The position numbers and the translations under genes are program-made. A stretch of DNA of 39,584 nt. It comes from an uncultured Prochlorococcus sp. Its GTDB lineage: Bacteria; Cyanobacteriota; Cyanobacteriia; PCC-6307; Cyanobiaceae. Below the pieces are notes generated by a model, which was not told the origin of the DNA, searched no databases, and worked only from the letters and a program-made list of their open reading frames with translations. The stretch's first letter is position 1. Every line of letters starts with the position of its first letter. The DNA is taken from positions 1-39,584 of the forward strand of contig CACAXN010000010.1 of NCBI GenBank assembly GCA_902536455.1, read 5' to 3'. Shown here in pieces: positions 27,160 through 36,581 of the stretch.

Positions 27160-27503
27160 AACACCTCATTTGTCTTTGGTAAACCCATTGAAAAATTCAT
27201 TACTCTACAATCAGGGTTATAGCTAAGCTGACCATTTTGAAGCAAAATTTTAATTAAACCTTCAATTTCTGATCCAATTTTTCGAAGTTCATAATCATCT
27301 AAATCCTTTCCTGCTCTCTCTTTTATTAATTTATTGAATTTTTCATTTATTTTGTTTAGAGAATCTTCGTTCCAAATAAATTCGTTATCGGGATCTAAAT
27401 CAAGAGTTAGTTTATTGGGATGAAACTTTAATTCTTCATCTACCACTTCGGCAGTAAAAATTCTTACATGTCTAGTAGTCGATTTTAAAAGCATCTTTTC
27501 CAT
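27156..27503 (-). CDS. ndhM: NAD(P)H-quinone oxidoreductase subunit M
   Basis: NdhM is a peripheral-arm subunit found only in cyanobacterial and plastid NDH-1. The 115-residue protein matches the family: [49 protein letters not shown] at the N-terminus, then a helical region [41 protein letters not shown]. No cofactor motifs are expected. ATG at 27503. It is divergent from pds with 90 bases between start codons, and its stop overlaps the GTG start of the DUF3172-like gene. Confidence 0.95.
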   Translation of the reverse strand: MEKMLLKSTTRHVRIFTAEVVDEELKFHPNKLTLDLDPDNEFIWNEDSLNKINEKFNKLIKERAGKDLDDYELRKIGSEIEGLIKILLQNGQLSYNPDCRVMNFSMGLPKTNEVL

Positions 27504-27551
27504 AATTTTACGAAATAATCAACGAAAAAAACTATTATGTTCTAACTTTAA

Positions 27552-28994
<1,443 letters not shown>

Positions 28995-29026
28995 CGTTTA
29001 AAACCCTAAAATTTAGCTAAAACTTT

Positions 29027-29935
29027 TTGCAAAATTCAATTTCTCAACTAGACCAAGCATACGAGATATGCCGAAAAGAAACTCAACAATGGGCTAAAAC
29101 CTTTTACTTGGGAACTCTTCTATTGCCTCAAGAAAAAAGAAAAGCTATTTGGGCTATCTATGTATGGTGTAGAAGAACAGATGAAATAATGGATAGCGTA
29201 GAAGCCTCAACTAAATCGCAAGATGAGCTTTCAGACAATTTAGATGAATGGGAAGAAAATACTAAAAATGTATTTAAAGGGAATATTAAATCTGAATTAG
29301 ATTCAGTTTTATTAGATACCATCGAGAAATATCCACAAAGTATTCAACCTTATTTAGACATGATAGATGGCCAGAGAATGGATCTGAATAAATTTAGATA
29401 CAAAGATTTTGATGAATTAAAACTCTATTGTTATCGAGTTGCTGGGACTGTTGGATTAATGACTCAAAATGTAATGGGGATTGATAGTGCTTATACATCA
29501 GCCCCATGGAGTGCCAAGCCTGACCCCTCTGAAGCAGCTATAGCTCTAGGAATTGCAAATCAATTAACAAATATATTGAGAGATGTAGGAGAAGATAGAC
29601 ACAGAGGAAGAATTTATCTCCCGCAAGCGGATATTAAAAAATTTAATTATTCTGAAGAAGAACTTTTAAAAGGAAAAATAAACAAGCAATGGAAAGAACT
29701 AATGAACTTTCAATTAACAAGAGCTCGCGAATGGTTCCAAAAGTCTGAAGATGGTATTAAGTGGCTATCTTCTGACGCAAGATGGCCAGTATGGACTTCT
29801 TTACGTCTTTACAGAGGAATATTAGATTCTATTGAAAGATTAGATTATGATGTCTTTAATAATAGGGCTTTTGTAAAAAATTCAGTAAAAGCTCTTGAGA
29901 TTCCAATATCTTTTTTAATTTCTCGAATCAAGTAA
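29027..29935 (+). CDS. crtB: phytoene synthase
   Basis: CrtB joins two geranylgeranyl diphosphates to make 15-cis-phytoene, the first step of carotenoid synthesis. The 302-residue protein has both Asp-rich motifs: DEIMD (52-56) and DVGED (186-190) within QLTNILRDVGEDRHRGRIYLPQ. It also carries YVWCRRTDE, YCYRVAGTVGLM and WPVWTSLRLYRGIL. The start is TTG at 29027; no ATG precedes the conserved AYEICRKETQ region. It is the downstream partner of pds. Its stop lies 7 bases from the convergent RRM gene. Confidence 0.97.
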   Translation: MQNSISQLDQAYEICRKETQQWAKTFYLGTLLLPQEKRKAIWAIYVWCRRTDEIMDSVEASTKSQDELSDNLDEWEENTKNVFKGNIKSELDSVLLDTIEKYPQSIQPYLDMIDGQRMDLNKFRYKDFDELKLYCYRVAGTVGLMTQNVMGIDSAYTSAPWSAKPDPSEAAIALGIANQLTNILRDVGEDRHRGRIYLPQADIKKFNYSEEELLKGKINKQWKELMNFQLTRAREWFQKSEDGIKWLSSDARWPVWTSLRLYRGILDSIERLDYDVFNNRAFVKNSVKALEIPISFLISRIK

Positions 29936-29942
29936 TAAGTAA

Positions 29943-30362
29943 CTAGGCAGGCGTCTTTTGATTAGCCAATAAATCTTTCAATTTTGATAATTCTCCTGCC
30001 CATCTTGGATCAGGAGCTTCAAGGTTAGGAGCATCACTATGAACTATTTTCTTAAAGTCTTTCCTCTTCTTATTTTTATTTAATTTTCCACCATTTTTTT
30101 TATTTGAAGCAGAATCTTTTTTTTCTGATAGCTCTACTCTTAATTTAGAACCATTAAATTCAAAACCGTTTAACTTTTGAATTAATAAATTAGCATTATC
30201 TTCATTATTAGCTGTTGCAAAACCAAAACCCCTGCATTCCCTAGTTTCCTTATCTAAAACTGCTTTAAATCTAATCGAATCAGAAACTGTCTTTAAAAGT
30301 GTATCAAATTCTTTTGGATTAAATCCTTGTGGTAAGTTGCCAATGTAAATACGAATGCTCAT
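29943..30362 (-). CDS. RRM-type RNA-binding protein
   Basis: The 139-residue protein has one N-terminal RNA-recognition motif (about 2-78) with RNP2 as RIYIGNL and RNP1 as CRGFGFATA. A Lys/Asn-rich linker follows (about 80-108), then a C-terminal PDPRWAGELSKLKDLL. It is like the cyanobacterial Rbp family, which bind U-rich RNA and are often cold- or mRNA-localisation-linked, but the tail is longer than in the shortest ones. I start at the ATG at 30362 (MSIRIYIGNL), not an upstream ATG at 30404, whose extra 14 residues precede the first strand and look non-coding. The CCA/poly(A) nucleotidyltransferase gene lies 59 bases upstream on the same strand, a sensible RNA-metabolism pair. Confidence 0.88.
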   Translation of the reverse strand: MSIRIYIGNLPQGFNPKEFDTLLKTVSDSIRFKAVLDKETRECRGFGFATANNEDNANLLIQKLNGFEFNGSKLRVELSEKKDSASNKKNGGKLNKNKKRKDFKKIVHSDAPNLEAPDPRWAGELSKLKDLLANQKTPA

Positions 30363-30421
30363 AAATTTTAAAAAAATGATTTTGAAGTCTAAACTTCTAA
30401 ACAAAACTAAGCTATGTGTAT

Positions 30422-31639
30422 TTAATCACATTTTGGTGCATTTTGTTCAATCCATCGCTTTGCTTTGTAAATAGCTTCATCAAAATTATTTAATCTCTTA
30501 TAAGCAAGTTCCTGAGAAAGATACTGTAACAGCTCTCCTAAGATAGGCCCATCCTTTATTTTTAAATTTTTTTTTATTACTTCACCATTAAGTAAGTTTG
30601 AAGGATGAAATAATTTGTCATCACTGTCACGCCATCTACAAAGCCAATTTAATCGCAAGTTTTGAGGTAAATGAAACATAAAAGTTGGAAGAAACATCTC
30701 TAATTCTTTATGTAAGGCAAATCTATCTGATTCAGTTAATTGAGCGATATTTTTTTTCTCCAATAAAAAGTGCCATTTTCTTAATAACTTAGTTTTTGCA
30801 ATTTCAGCTTTACTAAATTTAAGTTTCTCTAAAGATATAACATCTAAAATTTGAGCAATAAAAAATGATGGTAAAAATTTTTCTTTTTCATCCTGATTAA
30901 GTTCTACATAATTAATTTTCTCTAAATCCAAGAAAAAAGAATCTTCAGATAAATTATCAGTGGCAAATATATTTAATTTTTTTATCAACAAGACTGCATC
31001 AAGAGCATTTGCCCCATGAACTATTTTCTGAATTTCATTATTAATTCTCTCTTTAGCAACAAGATATAATTTCCCTTTATTTTTTTTAATGAAAGTAATT
31101 AAATTAAGATCAACTTTAAAATTCAATTCTGAAACAAATCGAAAACATCTTAATATTCGTAAAGGATCATTTAATATATTGTCTTCAGAATGAGTTCTAA
31201 GCAAAGAAATCTCTAGATCTTTAACACCATTTAATGGATCAACCAAACACCTCTTATCAAATAAAAAAGCAATTGAATTAATCGAAAAGTCTCGAGAAGA
31301 TAAATCTCCCTCTATCGAAGGTGAGACCTGATTAGCAATATCAATATAAATATGATTAAGAATAATTCTTACTACTTCTCTTTTTTCATCTAAAATTATA
31401 AATTTTGATCCAATATTATCTGCAATCTTTTTTCCAATTTCAATTGCATTTAAAGGTACCACAATATCAACATCTACCTTTTCATTTTCTCTTCCCAAAA
31501 CAATGTCTCTAATGTAACCACCAACCAAATATGATCCTTTAGGTAAAAAACCTAATATTAAATCCAAATTATGAAATTTTATACTTGTTTCTAATTCATC
31601 AATTATTAGTGTATGATCTGTGTGAAAGCTACTTTTCAT
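30422..31639 (-). CDS. class II tRNA nucleotidyltransferase / poly(A) polymerase family
   Basis: The 405-residue protein has an N-terminal class II nucleotidyltransferase head: YLVGGYIRDIVLG, KVDVDIVV with the catalytic Asp pair, SSRDFSINSIAF, and DPLNGVKDLE followed by ILNDPLRILRCFRF, which reads nucleotide identity. A diverged helical body fills the C-terminal half. In cyanobacteria such enzymes may add CCA to tRNA, add only CC or A, or act as poly(A) polymerase; motifs alone do not separate these. There is no HD domain. It is divergent from ycf34, with only 14 bases between the two ATG codons, so its promoter must lie within ycf34 or in that gap. Confidence 0.88.
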   Translation of the reverse strand: MKSSFHTDHTLIIDELETSIKFHNLDLILGFLPKGSYLVGGYIRDIVLGRENEKVDVDIVVPLNAIEIGKKIADNIGSKFIILDEKREVVRIILNHIYIDIANQVSPSIEGDLSSRDFSINSIAFLFDKRCLVDPLNGVKDLEISLLRTHSEDNILNDPLRILRCFRFVSELNFKVDLNLITFIKKNKGKLYLVAKERINNEIQKIVHGANALDAVLLIKKLNIFATDNLSEDSFFLDLEKINYVELNQDEKEKFLPSFFIAQILDVISLEKLKFSKAEIAKTKLLRKWHFLLEKKNIAQLTESDRFALHKELEMFLPTFMFHLPQNLRLNWLCRWRDSDDKLFHPSNLLNGEVIKKNLKIKDGPILGELLQYLSQELAYKRLNNFDEAIYKAKRWIEQNAPKCD

Positions 31640-31653
31640 TTTGTTTATTAATT

Positions 31654-31905
31654 ATGTGCATTTGCATCAACTGTAAATGGGTTGATAGATGTATCACATA
31701 TCATGATGTTGAGAATAATCATGGTGTTGATCATATTTGTGATCTACCTGATTTTAAAGCAAAAAAACCATTCATTCATGTAAATATAGTGAAAGACAAT
31801 AATGGTGATTATAAAACTGATTGGGATGTTCAATCTTGTGAAAGTTTTGAAAATGAATTTGGTAAATGGTCTAAGTGTAATCCAGGTATGCAATTACCTG
31901 CTTAA
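31654..31905 (+). CDS. ycf34: Ycf34 family iron-sulfur protein
   Basis: The 83-residue protein starts MCICINCKWVDRC, with cysteines C2, C4, C7 and C13 packed at the N-terminus, then the conserved YHDVENNHGVDHIC and a short C-terminal domain (FDVQSCESF-like, GKWSKCNPGM). Ycf34 proteins are conserved in cyanobacteria and red-lineage plastids. The Synechocystis protein has been reported to bind an Fe-S cluster and affect photosynthetic electron transport. The ATG at 31654 is right because the Cys motif follows at once; an upstream in-frame ATG at 31585 lies inside the opposing gene. tsaB begins 8 bases after its stop. Confidence 0.93.
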   Translation: MCICINCKWVDRCITYHDVENNHGVDHICDLPDFKAKKPFIHVNIVKDNNGDYKTDWDVQSCESFENEFGKWSKCNPGMQLPA

Positions 31906-31913
31906 GGTAATAA

Positions 31914-32567
31914 ATGACAAATAAACTCCGACAAAGAGAAAATTACCCTACATTAGTGATTCATAGCACAGATAATTCTTTTGGCTTTGGGTATAGAAAA
32001 AACAATACCCTTGAATCTGATGAATTATTTATCAAAAAATTTGATAATGACCTTTGCAACAACTTAATTAATGATCTAAACAAATTCATTTCCAAAGAAA
32101 ATTTAAAAAAAATAAATAAGTTATCTGTCAGCATAGGGCCAGCAAATTTTAATGCTTCACGACTTATTGTAGTTTTAGCAAGAACTATCTCACAACAAAT
32201 AAATTGTCCCCTAGACAGTTTTAGTTCATTTGAAATAATGGCAAAAAGAATTGCACAAAAAAATAATATCTTTAGAAACAAAAAATCATTCTGGATTTAC
32301 AAAAAATTAAAACGAAAGGGTTTAATTGCAGGTAAATATGAAATTTATCATAAAGAAAAAAACTCCTCGGATCTTGTCATTCGAGAAACAGTTTTACCAA
32401 AAGTTGTCAAAGAACTTGATAGTAAAGAACTTACTTTTGAGGCTAATTATGATGATAAAGAAGATTTAAAAGAACTATTAAACTTAGCAAATAAAAATTT
32501 ATTAAATTCAAATTTAGATTCCTGGAGAAAAGTTTTGCCTCTTTACCCTATTTCTCCAATTAACTAA
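31914..32567 (+). CDS. tsaB: tRNA threonylcarbamoyladenosine protein TsaB (divergent)
   Basis: TsaB is the inactive ASKHA-fold partner that binds TsaD for t6A37 modification of ANN-decoding tRNAs. The 217-residue protein keeps the N-terminal strand (LVIHSTDNSFGFGY) and the central helix region LSVSIGPANFNASRLIVVLARTISQQINCPLDSFSSFEIM. That region parallels the usual GPGSFTGLRIG...TPVVGVSSLEAL pattern, but most Gly residues are replaced. The second half is short and weakly conserved. Assignment rests on this one region and the length, so it is less sure than its neighbours. It follows ycf34 by 8 bases and converges with plsC, 4 bases from its stop. Confidence 0.8.
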   Translation: MTNKLRQRENYPTLVIHSTDNSFGFGYRKNNTLESDELFIKKFDNDLCNNLINDLNKFISKENLKKINKLSVSIGPANFNASRLIVVLARTISQQINCPLDSFSSFEIMAKRIAQKNNIFRNKKSFWIYKKLKRKGLIAGKYEIYHKEKNSSDLVIRETVLPKVVKELDSKELTFEANYDDKEDLKELLNLANKNLLNSNLDSWRKVLPLYPISPIN

Positions 32568-32571
32568 ATAT

Positions 32572-33192
32572 TCATCCAATCAAATTATTAATTTTATCTT
32601 GAAGATACATTGTTAAAGAATTCAGATCATCTCTTGATGAACTCTTTGGAGGTTGAACAGGTTTTCCCACTTTAATAACTATTTTTGAAAAAAAAGGAAT
32701 AAAAAATTTAAATCTTATTAGTCTATGAGAATTAACTATTGCAACAGGCAATAATAATTTTTGATTTTTAAAGGCTAATAATGCTGCGCCTTGTTTGGGC
32801 TTATTCACTCGACCATTTTTTTGACGCGTACCATCAATAAATATTCCAATACAATTATCATTTGATAATTTTTTACATGCTGTTTTAATGGTATTTTTAT
32901 CAACAATTCCTCTTTTTACAGGATAAGCTCCACAAGCCTTGATTATAAACCCAAGTAAAGGTACTTTAAATAGCTCTGCCTTAGCCATGAAAGATATATT
33001 ACGTCCAAGAGCATGTCCTAACAAAGGAGGGTCAAGCAAAGAACCATGGTTAGAAACCATTATAAAAGAATTTTTTTGCGGAATATTTTCTCTGCCTATT
33101 AGATTACCTCTAAATAAAAATTTATAAATTGGTAGTACAAAAAGTTGGCTAACAAATAGATAAATTAATTTTTGAAAAACATCATTTTTCAT
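32572..33192 (-). CDS. plsC: 1-acyl-sn-glycerol-3-phosphate acyltransferase
   Basis: PlsC acylates lysophosphatidate to phosphatidate at the membrane. The 206-residue protein has a short hydrophobic N-terminus (LIYLFVSQLFVLPIYKFLF), the catalytic NHGSLLD (NHxxxxD) with upstream MVSNHG, GAYPVKRG, and FIDGTRQKNGRV, which is the FPEGTRS-like substrate motif with Ile-Asp replacing Pro-Glu. The ASLF-type acyltransferase pattern is otherwise intact. It is the last gene of the minus-strand unit rpaB-plsX-fabH-fabD-plsC, 6 bases after fabD, and converges with tsaB. Together these genes start fatty-acid chains and make phosphatidic acid. Confidence 0.92.
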   Translation of the reverse strand: MKNDVFQKLIYLFVSQLFVLPIYKFLFRGNLIGRENIPQKNSFIMVSNHGSLLDPPLLGHALGRNISFMAKAELFKVPLLGFIIKACGAYPVKRGIVDKNTIKTACKKLSNDNCIGIFIDGTRQKNGRVNKPKQGAALLAFKNQKLLLPVAIVNSHRLIRFKFFIPFFSKIVIKVGKPVQPPKSSSRDDLNSLTMYLQDKINNLIG

Positions 33193-33198
33193 ACTTGA

Positions 33199-34095
33199 TT
33201 AATAATTTATTTGATTAGAAGATGAAATTTGAGAAATTTTTATATCTTTCATATGTCTTTTTGCTAAGCCGCTAAGCACATTTGATGGGCCAACTTCAAC
33301 AAAATGAAGATCATTATCTTTTGCCATTAAATCCATAGTTTCTCTCCACCTTACGCCATGAGACATTTGATTTTCCAATCTAGTTTTAAGCTCATCAGGA
33401 TCATCACATAATGAAGGTTCATAATTACTTATTACTGGGAAAGAAGGATTTTTAAACTTAATCTGTTTTAAATACTCAGAAAATTTAACTGCAGGCTCAT
33501 CCATAAATGGTGAATGGAATGCACCTGAAACATTTAATTTTAGGAATCTTTTACAAGAAATTTCTTTCGATAAATTGTCTAACTGTTCATTAGATCCTGA
33601 TAAGACAACTTGGGAAGAGCTATTATCATTAGCAATTACAACATCTTCACTTTTTTTGACTATTAAATCAAGTTCATTTCTATCAAAACCAATTACTGCT
33701 GCCATAGATCCTTGCCCAGCATTTACCATTAATTGAGATCTTACTTTTATTAGTGATACGCAGTCTTCGAATGAAAAAACATCCGCACAATATAATGCAG
33801 TTATTTCTCCCAGACTATGACCAGCAACATAAGTTGGTGTAAAACCATTTTCTTTTAAGGCATCTAATAAAATTGATTCAACCAAAAAAAGACAGATTTG
33901 TGTATTTCTTGTATTATTCAAATCACTAAGAGGATTTGTTGGATCAGAATTTAACTCGCAAATTTCAAATAAATTTCTCTCAAATATCTCAGAAGCATAA
34001 CTAAACCTTTCTTTTGTGCTCGGCAAATTTTCAATTTGTTTTGCCATTCCAATTTTTTGCGAACCCTGTCCAGGGAATACCCATGCAACTGTCAT
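33199..34095 (-). CDS. fabD: malonyl-CoA:ACP transacylase FabD
   Basis: FabD moves malonyl from CoA to acyl carrier protein for fatty-acid elongation. The 298-residue protein shows VFPGQGSQKIGMA at the N-terminus, the nucleophile in GHSLGE (S94), Arg 119 in the KVRSQLM segment, SGAFHSPFMDEP with the catalytic His (H194), and the end VEVGPSNVLSGLAKR. All expected catalytic residues are present. It lies between fabH (18 bases upstream) and plsC (6 bases downstream). No acpP or fabG is in the window, so the operon covers initiation and phosphatidate steps only. Confidence 0.97.
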   Translation of the reverse strand: MTVAWVFPGQGSQKIGMAKQIENLPSTKERFSYASEIFERNLFEICELNSDPTNPLSDLNNTRNTQICLFLVESILLDALKENGFTPTYVAGHSLGEITALYCADVFSFEDCVSLIKVRSQLMVNAGQGSMAAVIGFDRNELDLIVKKSEDVVIANDNSSSQVVLSGSNEQLDNLSKEISCKRFLKLNVSGAFHSPFMDEPAVKFSEYLKQIKFKNPSFPVISNYEPSLCDDPDELKTRLENQMSHGVRWRETMDLMAKDNDLHFVEVGPSNVLSGLAKRHMKDIKISQISSSNQINY

Positions 34096-34113
34096 AATGT
34101 TCCTACTTTGTTT

Positions 34114-35121
34114 TTAACCCCATTTAATTAGGGCTGCTCCCCAACTTAACCCAGCACCGAAACCACTTGTAGCAATAATATCATTTTGTTTAATTCTATA
34201 ATCTCTTACAGCCTCATCCATCATTAGTGGAATTGTTGCTGCTGAAGTATTGCCATATTTTTCTAAATTACTAAGAATCTTTTCTCTGGGAATTTTTAAC
34301 CTCTCTCCTACAGAATCTAATATTCTTTGATTAGCTTGATGCAGCAAGAGCCAATCAACTTGATGAGAATTATATTTCATTTTTTTCAACAACTTTTCAA
34401 GAATTAGGGGCACTTCTTTAACTGCGAATTTATAAACTTCCTGACCATTCATCTGAATTGGAGAAAAACCTCCACTTAAAAAGTCAATTTCATCAACTAT
34501 TGAATCCTTATTCTTTTTTGATGGAAGATTAAGAAAAGAACCCCTTTCCCCATCAGTTCTCATATCAAAACCTATAAAATTATCAAATTCATTTGTGGCT
34601 TCAATTGCTAATGCACCGGCACCATCTCCAAAGAGAATACAACTTCTTCTATCGTTCCAATCAACAAAACTTGATAATTGATCTGCTCCAATAACAATAG
34701 CTCTTTTAAAACTACCCCCTTTTAAAAATTGTGAGGCTGTTATTAAGGCAAATAAAAAACCACTACAAGCTGCAGTTAAATCGAAAGCTACAGCATTAGC
34801 TGCCCCTAATTTAGCTTGAATGGATGGGGCTGAGCCAAATAAATCATGCGGAGTAGAAGTAGCTAAAAGAATCAAATCAATCGTTTTAATATCCCAATTA
34901 GCCATTTCTATAGCAGTTAGAGCAGCCTTATAACCCATCTCAGTAACATTATCTTCTACGCTAGAGATTCTCCTCTCAGAAATGCCAGTTCTAGATTTTA
35001 TCCATTCATTGCTTGTATCAACCTTTTGACTAATTTTTTGATTGGTTAGAATTTGATAAGGTACATAACTTCCGCTTCCCTTGAACGACACTCCAATCTG
35101 ATTAAAATTTATTCCTTCCAA
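34114..35121 (-). CDS. fabH: 3-oxoacyl-ACP synthase III (FabH)
   Basis: FabH condenses acetyl-CoA with malonyl-ACP to start fatty acids. The 335-residue protein has the catalytic triad in sequence: C119 in TAACSGFLFAL, H261 in LLHQANQRI and N291 in YGNTSAATIPL. SRTGISERR and FGDGAGALA also match. The start is TTG at 35121; the frame stops a few codons upstream and the alternative downstream ATGs would cut into the fold. plsX lies 53 bases upstream on the same strand. It belongs to the rpaB-plsX-fabH-fabD-plsC unit. Confidence 0.97.
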   Translation of the reverse strand: MEGINFNQIGVSFKGSGSYVPYQILTNQKISQKVDTSNEWIKSRTGISERRISSVEDNVTEMGYKAALTAIEMANWDIKTIDLILLATSTPHDLFGSAPSIQAKLGAANAVAFDLTAACSGFLFALITASQFLKGGSFKRAIVIGADQLSSFVDWNDRRSCILFGDGAGALAIEATNEFDNFIGFDMRTDGERGSFLNLPSKKNKDSIVDEIDFLSGGFSPIQMNGQEVYKFAVKEVPLILEKLLKKMKYNSHQVDWLLLHQANQRILDSVGERLKIPREKILSNLEKYGNTSAATIPLMMDEAVRDYRIKQNDIIATSGFGAGLSWGAALIKWG

Positions 35122-35174
35122 AAGAAATTTTTAGTTACTTATATTAGTCAAACATAAATTTGACTCAATATGTT

Positions 35175-36581
35175 TTATGAATTTAAAACTTGAAGCTTTT
35201 GCAATTGCTTTAAATTGTCCATAACACCATGATTTACTGCAGAATGAGCCAAGCGAAGAGCACTAACTACTGATAAAGATTTGCTACTTCCATGACCAAT
35301 AACGCAAATACCATTTACTCCAAGTAATAAAGCTCCTCCATGTTCAGCATGATCTAACCTTTTCTTAATTCTGAGTAGATTACTTTTTAAAAAAGCTGAA
35401 CCAACTTTCCCCCGCCTTCCACGTGGTAGCTCAGATCTTAAAATATCTAATAAAACTCCTCCCACAGATTCAAGAAATTTCAATAATATATTTCCAGTAA
35501 ATCCATCACAAACTACTACATCGAAACTCCCTGATAATACATCTCGCCCTTCACAATTACCTCCAAAATCAAAACTTTTTTCAGAAGATAATAATTCAAA
35601 TGTTTTTAGGGATAAATCGTTACCTTTACATTCTTCTTCTCCAATATTTAAAAGGCCAATTCTTGGTTTTTTTACTTGTAGGACATCTTTTGCATAAATA
35701 TTACCTAGAAGAGCAAATTGATGCAGATAAGATGGCTTACAATCAGTATTTGCACCTACATCTAAAACTAATACCGGGCGAGTTTGATCCCTTGTTGGAA
35801 ACAATGCTCCTATAGCTGGTCTATCAATCCCTTTCAATCTCCCAATTCTAAATATGGCAGAAGCCATCATGGCTCCTGAATTACCCGCTGAGTAGACAGC
35901 TTCAGCTTTATTATTTCTCACTAAATCCATTGCAACGTTTATACTTGCATTTTTCCTTTTTCTAACTGCGGTAGCTTCTTCGTTCATCCCAATAGGCTCT
36001 CCACTATCAATTAATTCAAGACGATTATTATCTATTTCATTTTCTAATAATTCTGCTAAACCAATTTTTTCTGCTGCATCTTTAACTTTTTCAATTTTGC
36101 CGACAAACTTTATATTTATTGGAAATCTACTAATTGCTTCTAAGCAACCCTCAAGAATTGGACCAGGAGCATAATCTCCACCCATCCCATCAACTGCGAT
36201 CCAAATTCTTTTAGATTGAGATTCCTCCACCCTATCTAAAATATTATCGTTATTTTGTAATCTTTTTAATGGATCAAAAACTAATGGCTGTAATGTATTT
36301 TTAGCTATTGAACTAGCATTTGAAACTACACTACTAGCAGTATTAACAACAGATTCAGCACTTGAAACTACATTACCTGCAACATTACCTGCAACATTAC
36401 TTGCTGTAGTTACTACTGTTCCAGCACCAGAAACCATATTACCCGCAACATTACTAGCCGTTGCTGCAGAACTAGCAGCAGTACCAACTATAGAAGTCAC
36501 AGCCGAATTTCTTTTATACCAAATTACTAATCTTCTAATAGCTCTGGGCTTGTTAATTTTTTGCGCTGTTTCTTTCCCCAT
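35175..36581 (-). CDS. plsX: phosphate acyltransferase PlsX with long N-terminal extension
   Basis: PlsX makes acyl-phosphate from acyl-ACP for phosphatidic acid synthesis. Of 468 residues, the catalytic domain starts near 125: RIWIAVDGMGGDYAPGPILEG, then NSGAMMASA, RPAIGALFPT, DVGANTDCKP, CEGRDV, VVCDGFTGNILLK and HAEHGGALLLGV. The usual PlsX length is about 330-350, so some 124 residues are extra. The first 30 are basic (INKPRAIRRLVIWYKRN). Residues 31-96 are low-complexity Ala, Val, Ser, Thr, Asn and Gly with repeats beginning TAS at 41, 59 and 81, suited to a helix. The next stretch (LQPLVFDPLKRLQN) links to the enzyme. The ATG directly follows the rpaB stop codon. Confidence 0.95.
   Translation of the reverse strand: MGKETAQKINKPRAIRRLVIWYKRNSAVTSIVGTAASSAATASNVAGNMVSGAGTVVTTASNVAGNVAGNVVSSAESVVNTASSVVSNASSIAKNTLQPLVFDPLKRLQNNDNILDRVEESQSKRIWIAVDGMGGDYAPGPILEGCLEAISRFPINIKFVGKIEKVKDAAEKIGLAELLENEIDNNRLELIDSGEPIGMNEEATAVRKRKNASINVAMDLVRNNKAEAVYSAGNSGAMMASAIFRIGRLKGIDRPAIGALFPTRDQTRPVLVLDVGANTDCKPSYLHQFALLGNIYAKDVLQVKKPRIGLLNIGEEECKGNDLSLKTFELLSSEKSFDFGGNCEGRDVLSGSFDVVVCDGFTGNILLKFLESVGGVLLDILRSELPRGRRGKVGSAFLKSNLLRIKKRLDHAEHGGALLLGVNGICVIGHGSSKSLSVVSALRLAHSAVNHGVMDNLKQLQKLQVLNS
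36370..36405. repeat. 12-base tandem repeat in the plsX extension
   Basis: On the plus strand the unit acattacctgca occurs twice exactly, at 36370-36381 and 36382-36393. A third degenerate copy follows (acattacttgct, 36394-36405). On the coding strand the unit encodes Ala-Gly-Asn-Val, so it lengthens one protein repeat by exactly four residues. The array is in frame and does not break the gene. Confidence 0.9.

Noticed and set aside
30363-30404. Earlier start for the RRM protein at 30404
   Set aside because: The extra 14 residues precede the first RRM strand and show no family resemblance; MSIRIYIGNL is the natural start.
31585-31653. Earlier start for Ycf34 at 31585
   Set aside because: It lies inside the opposing nucleotidyltransferase gene, and the Cys motif of Ycf34 is expected right after the ATG at 31654.
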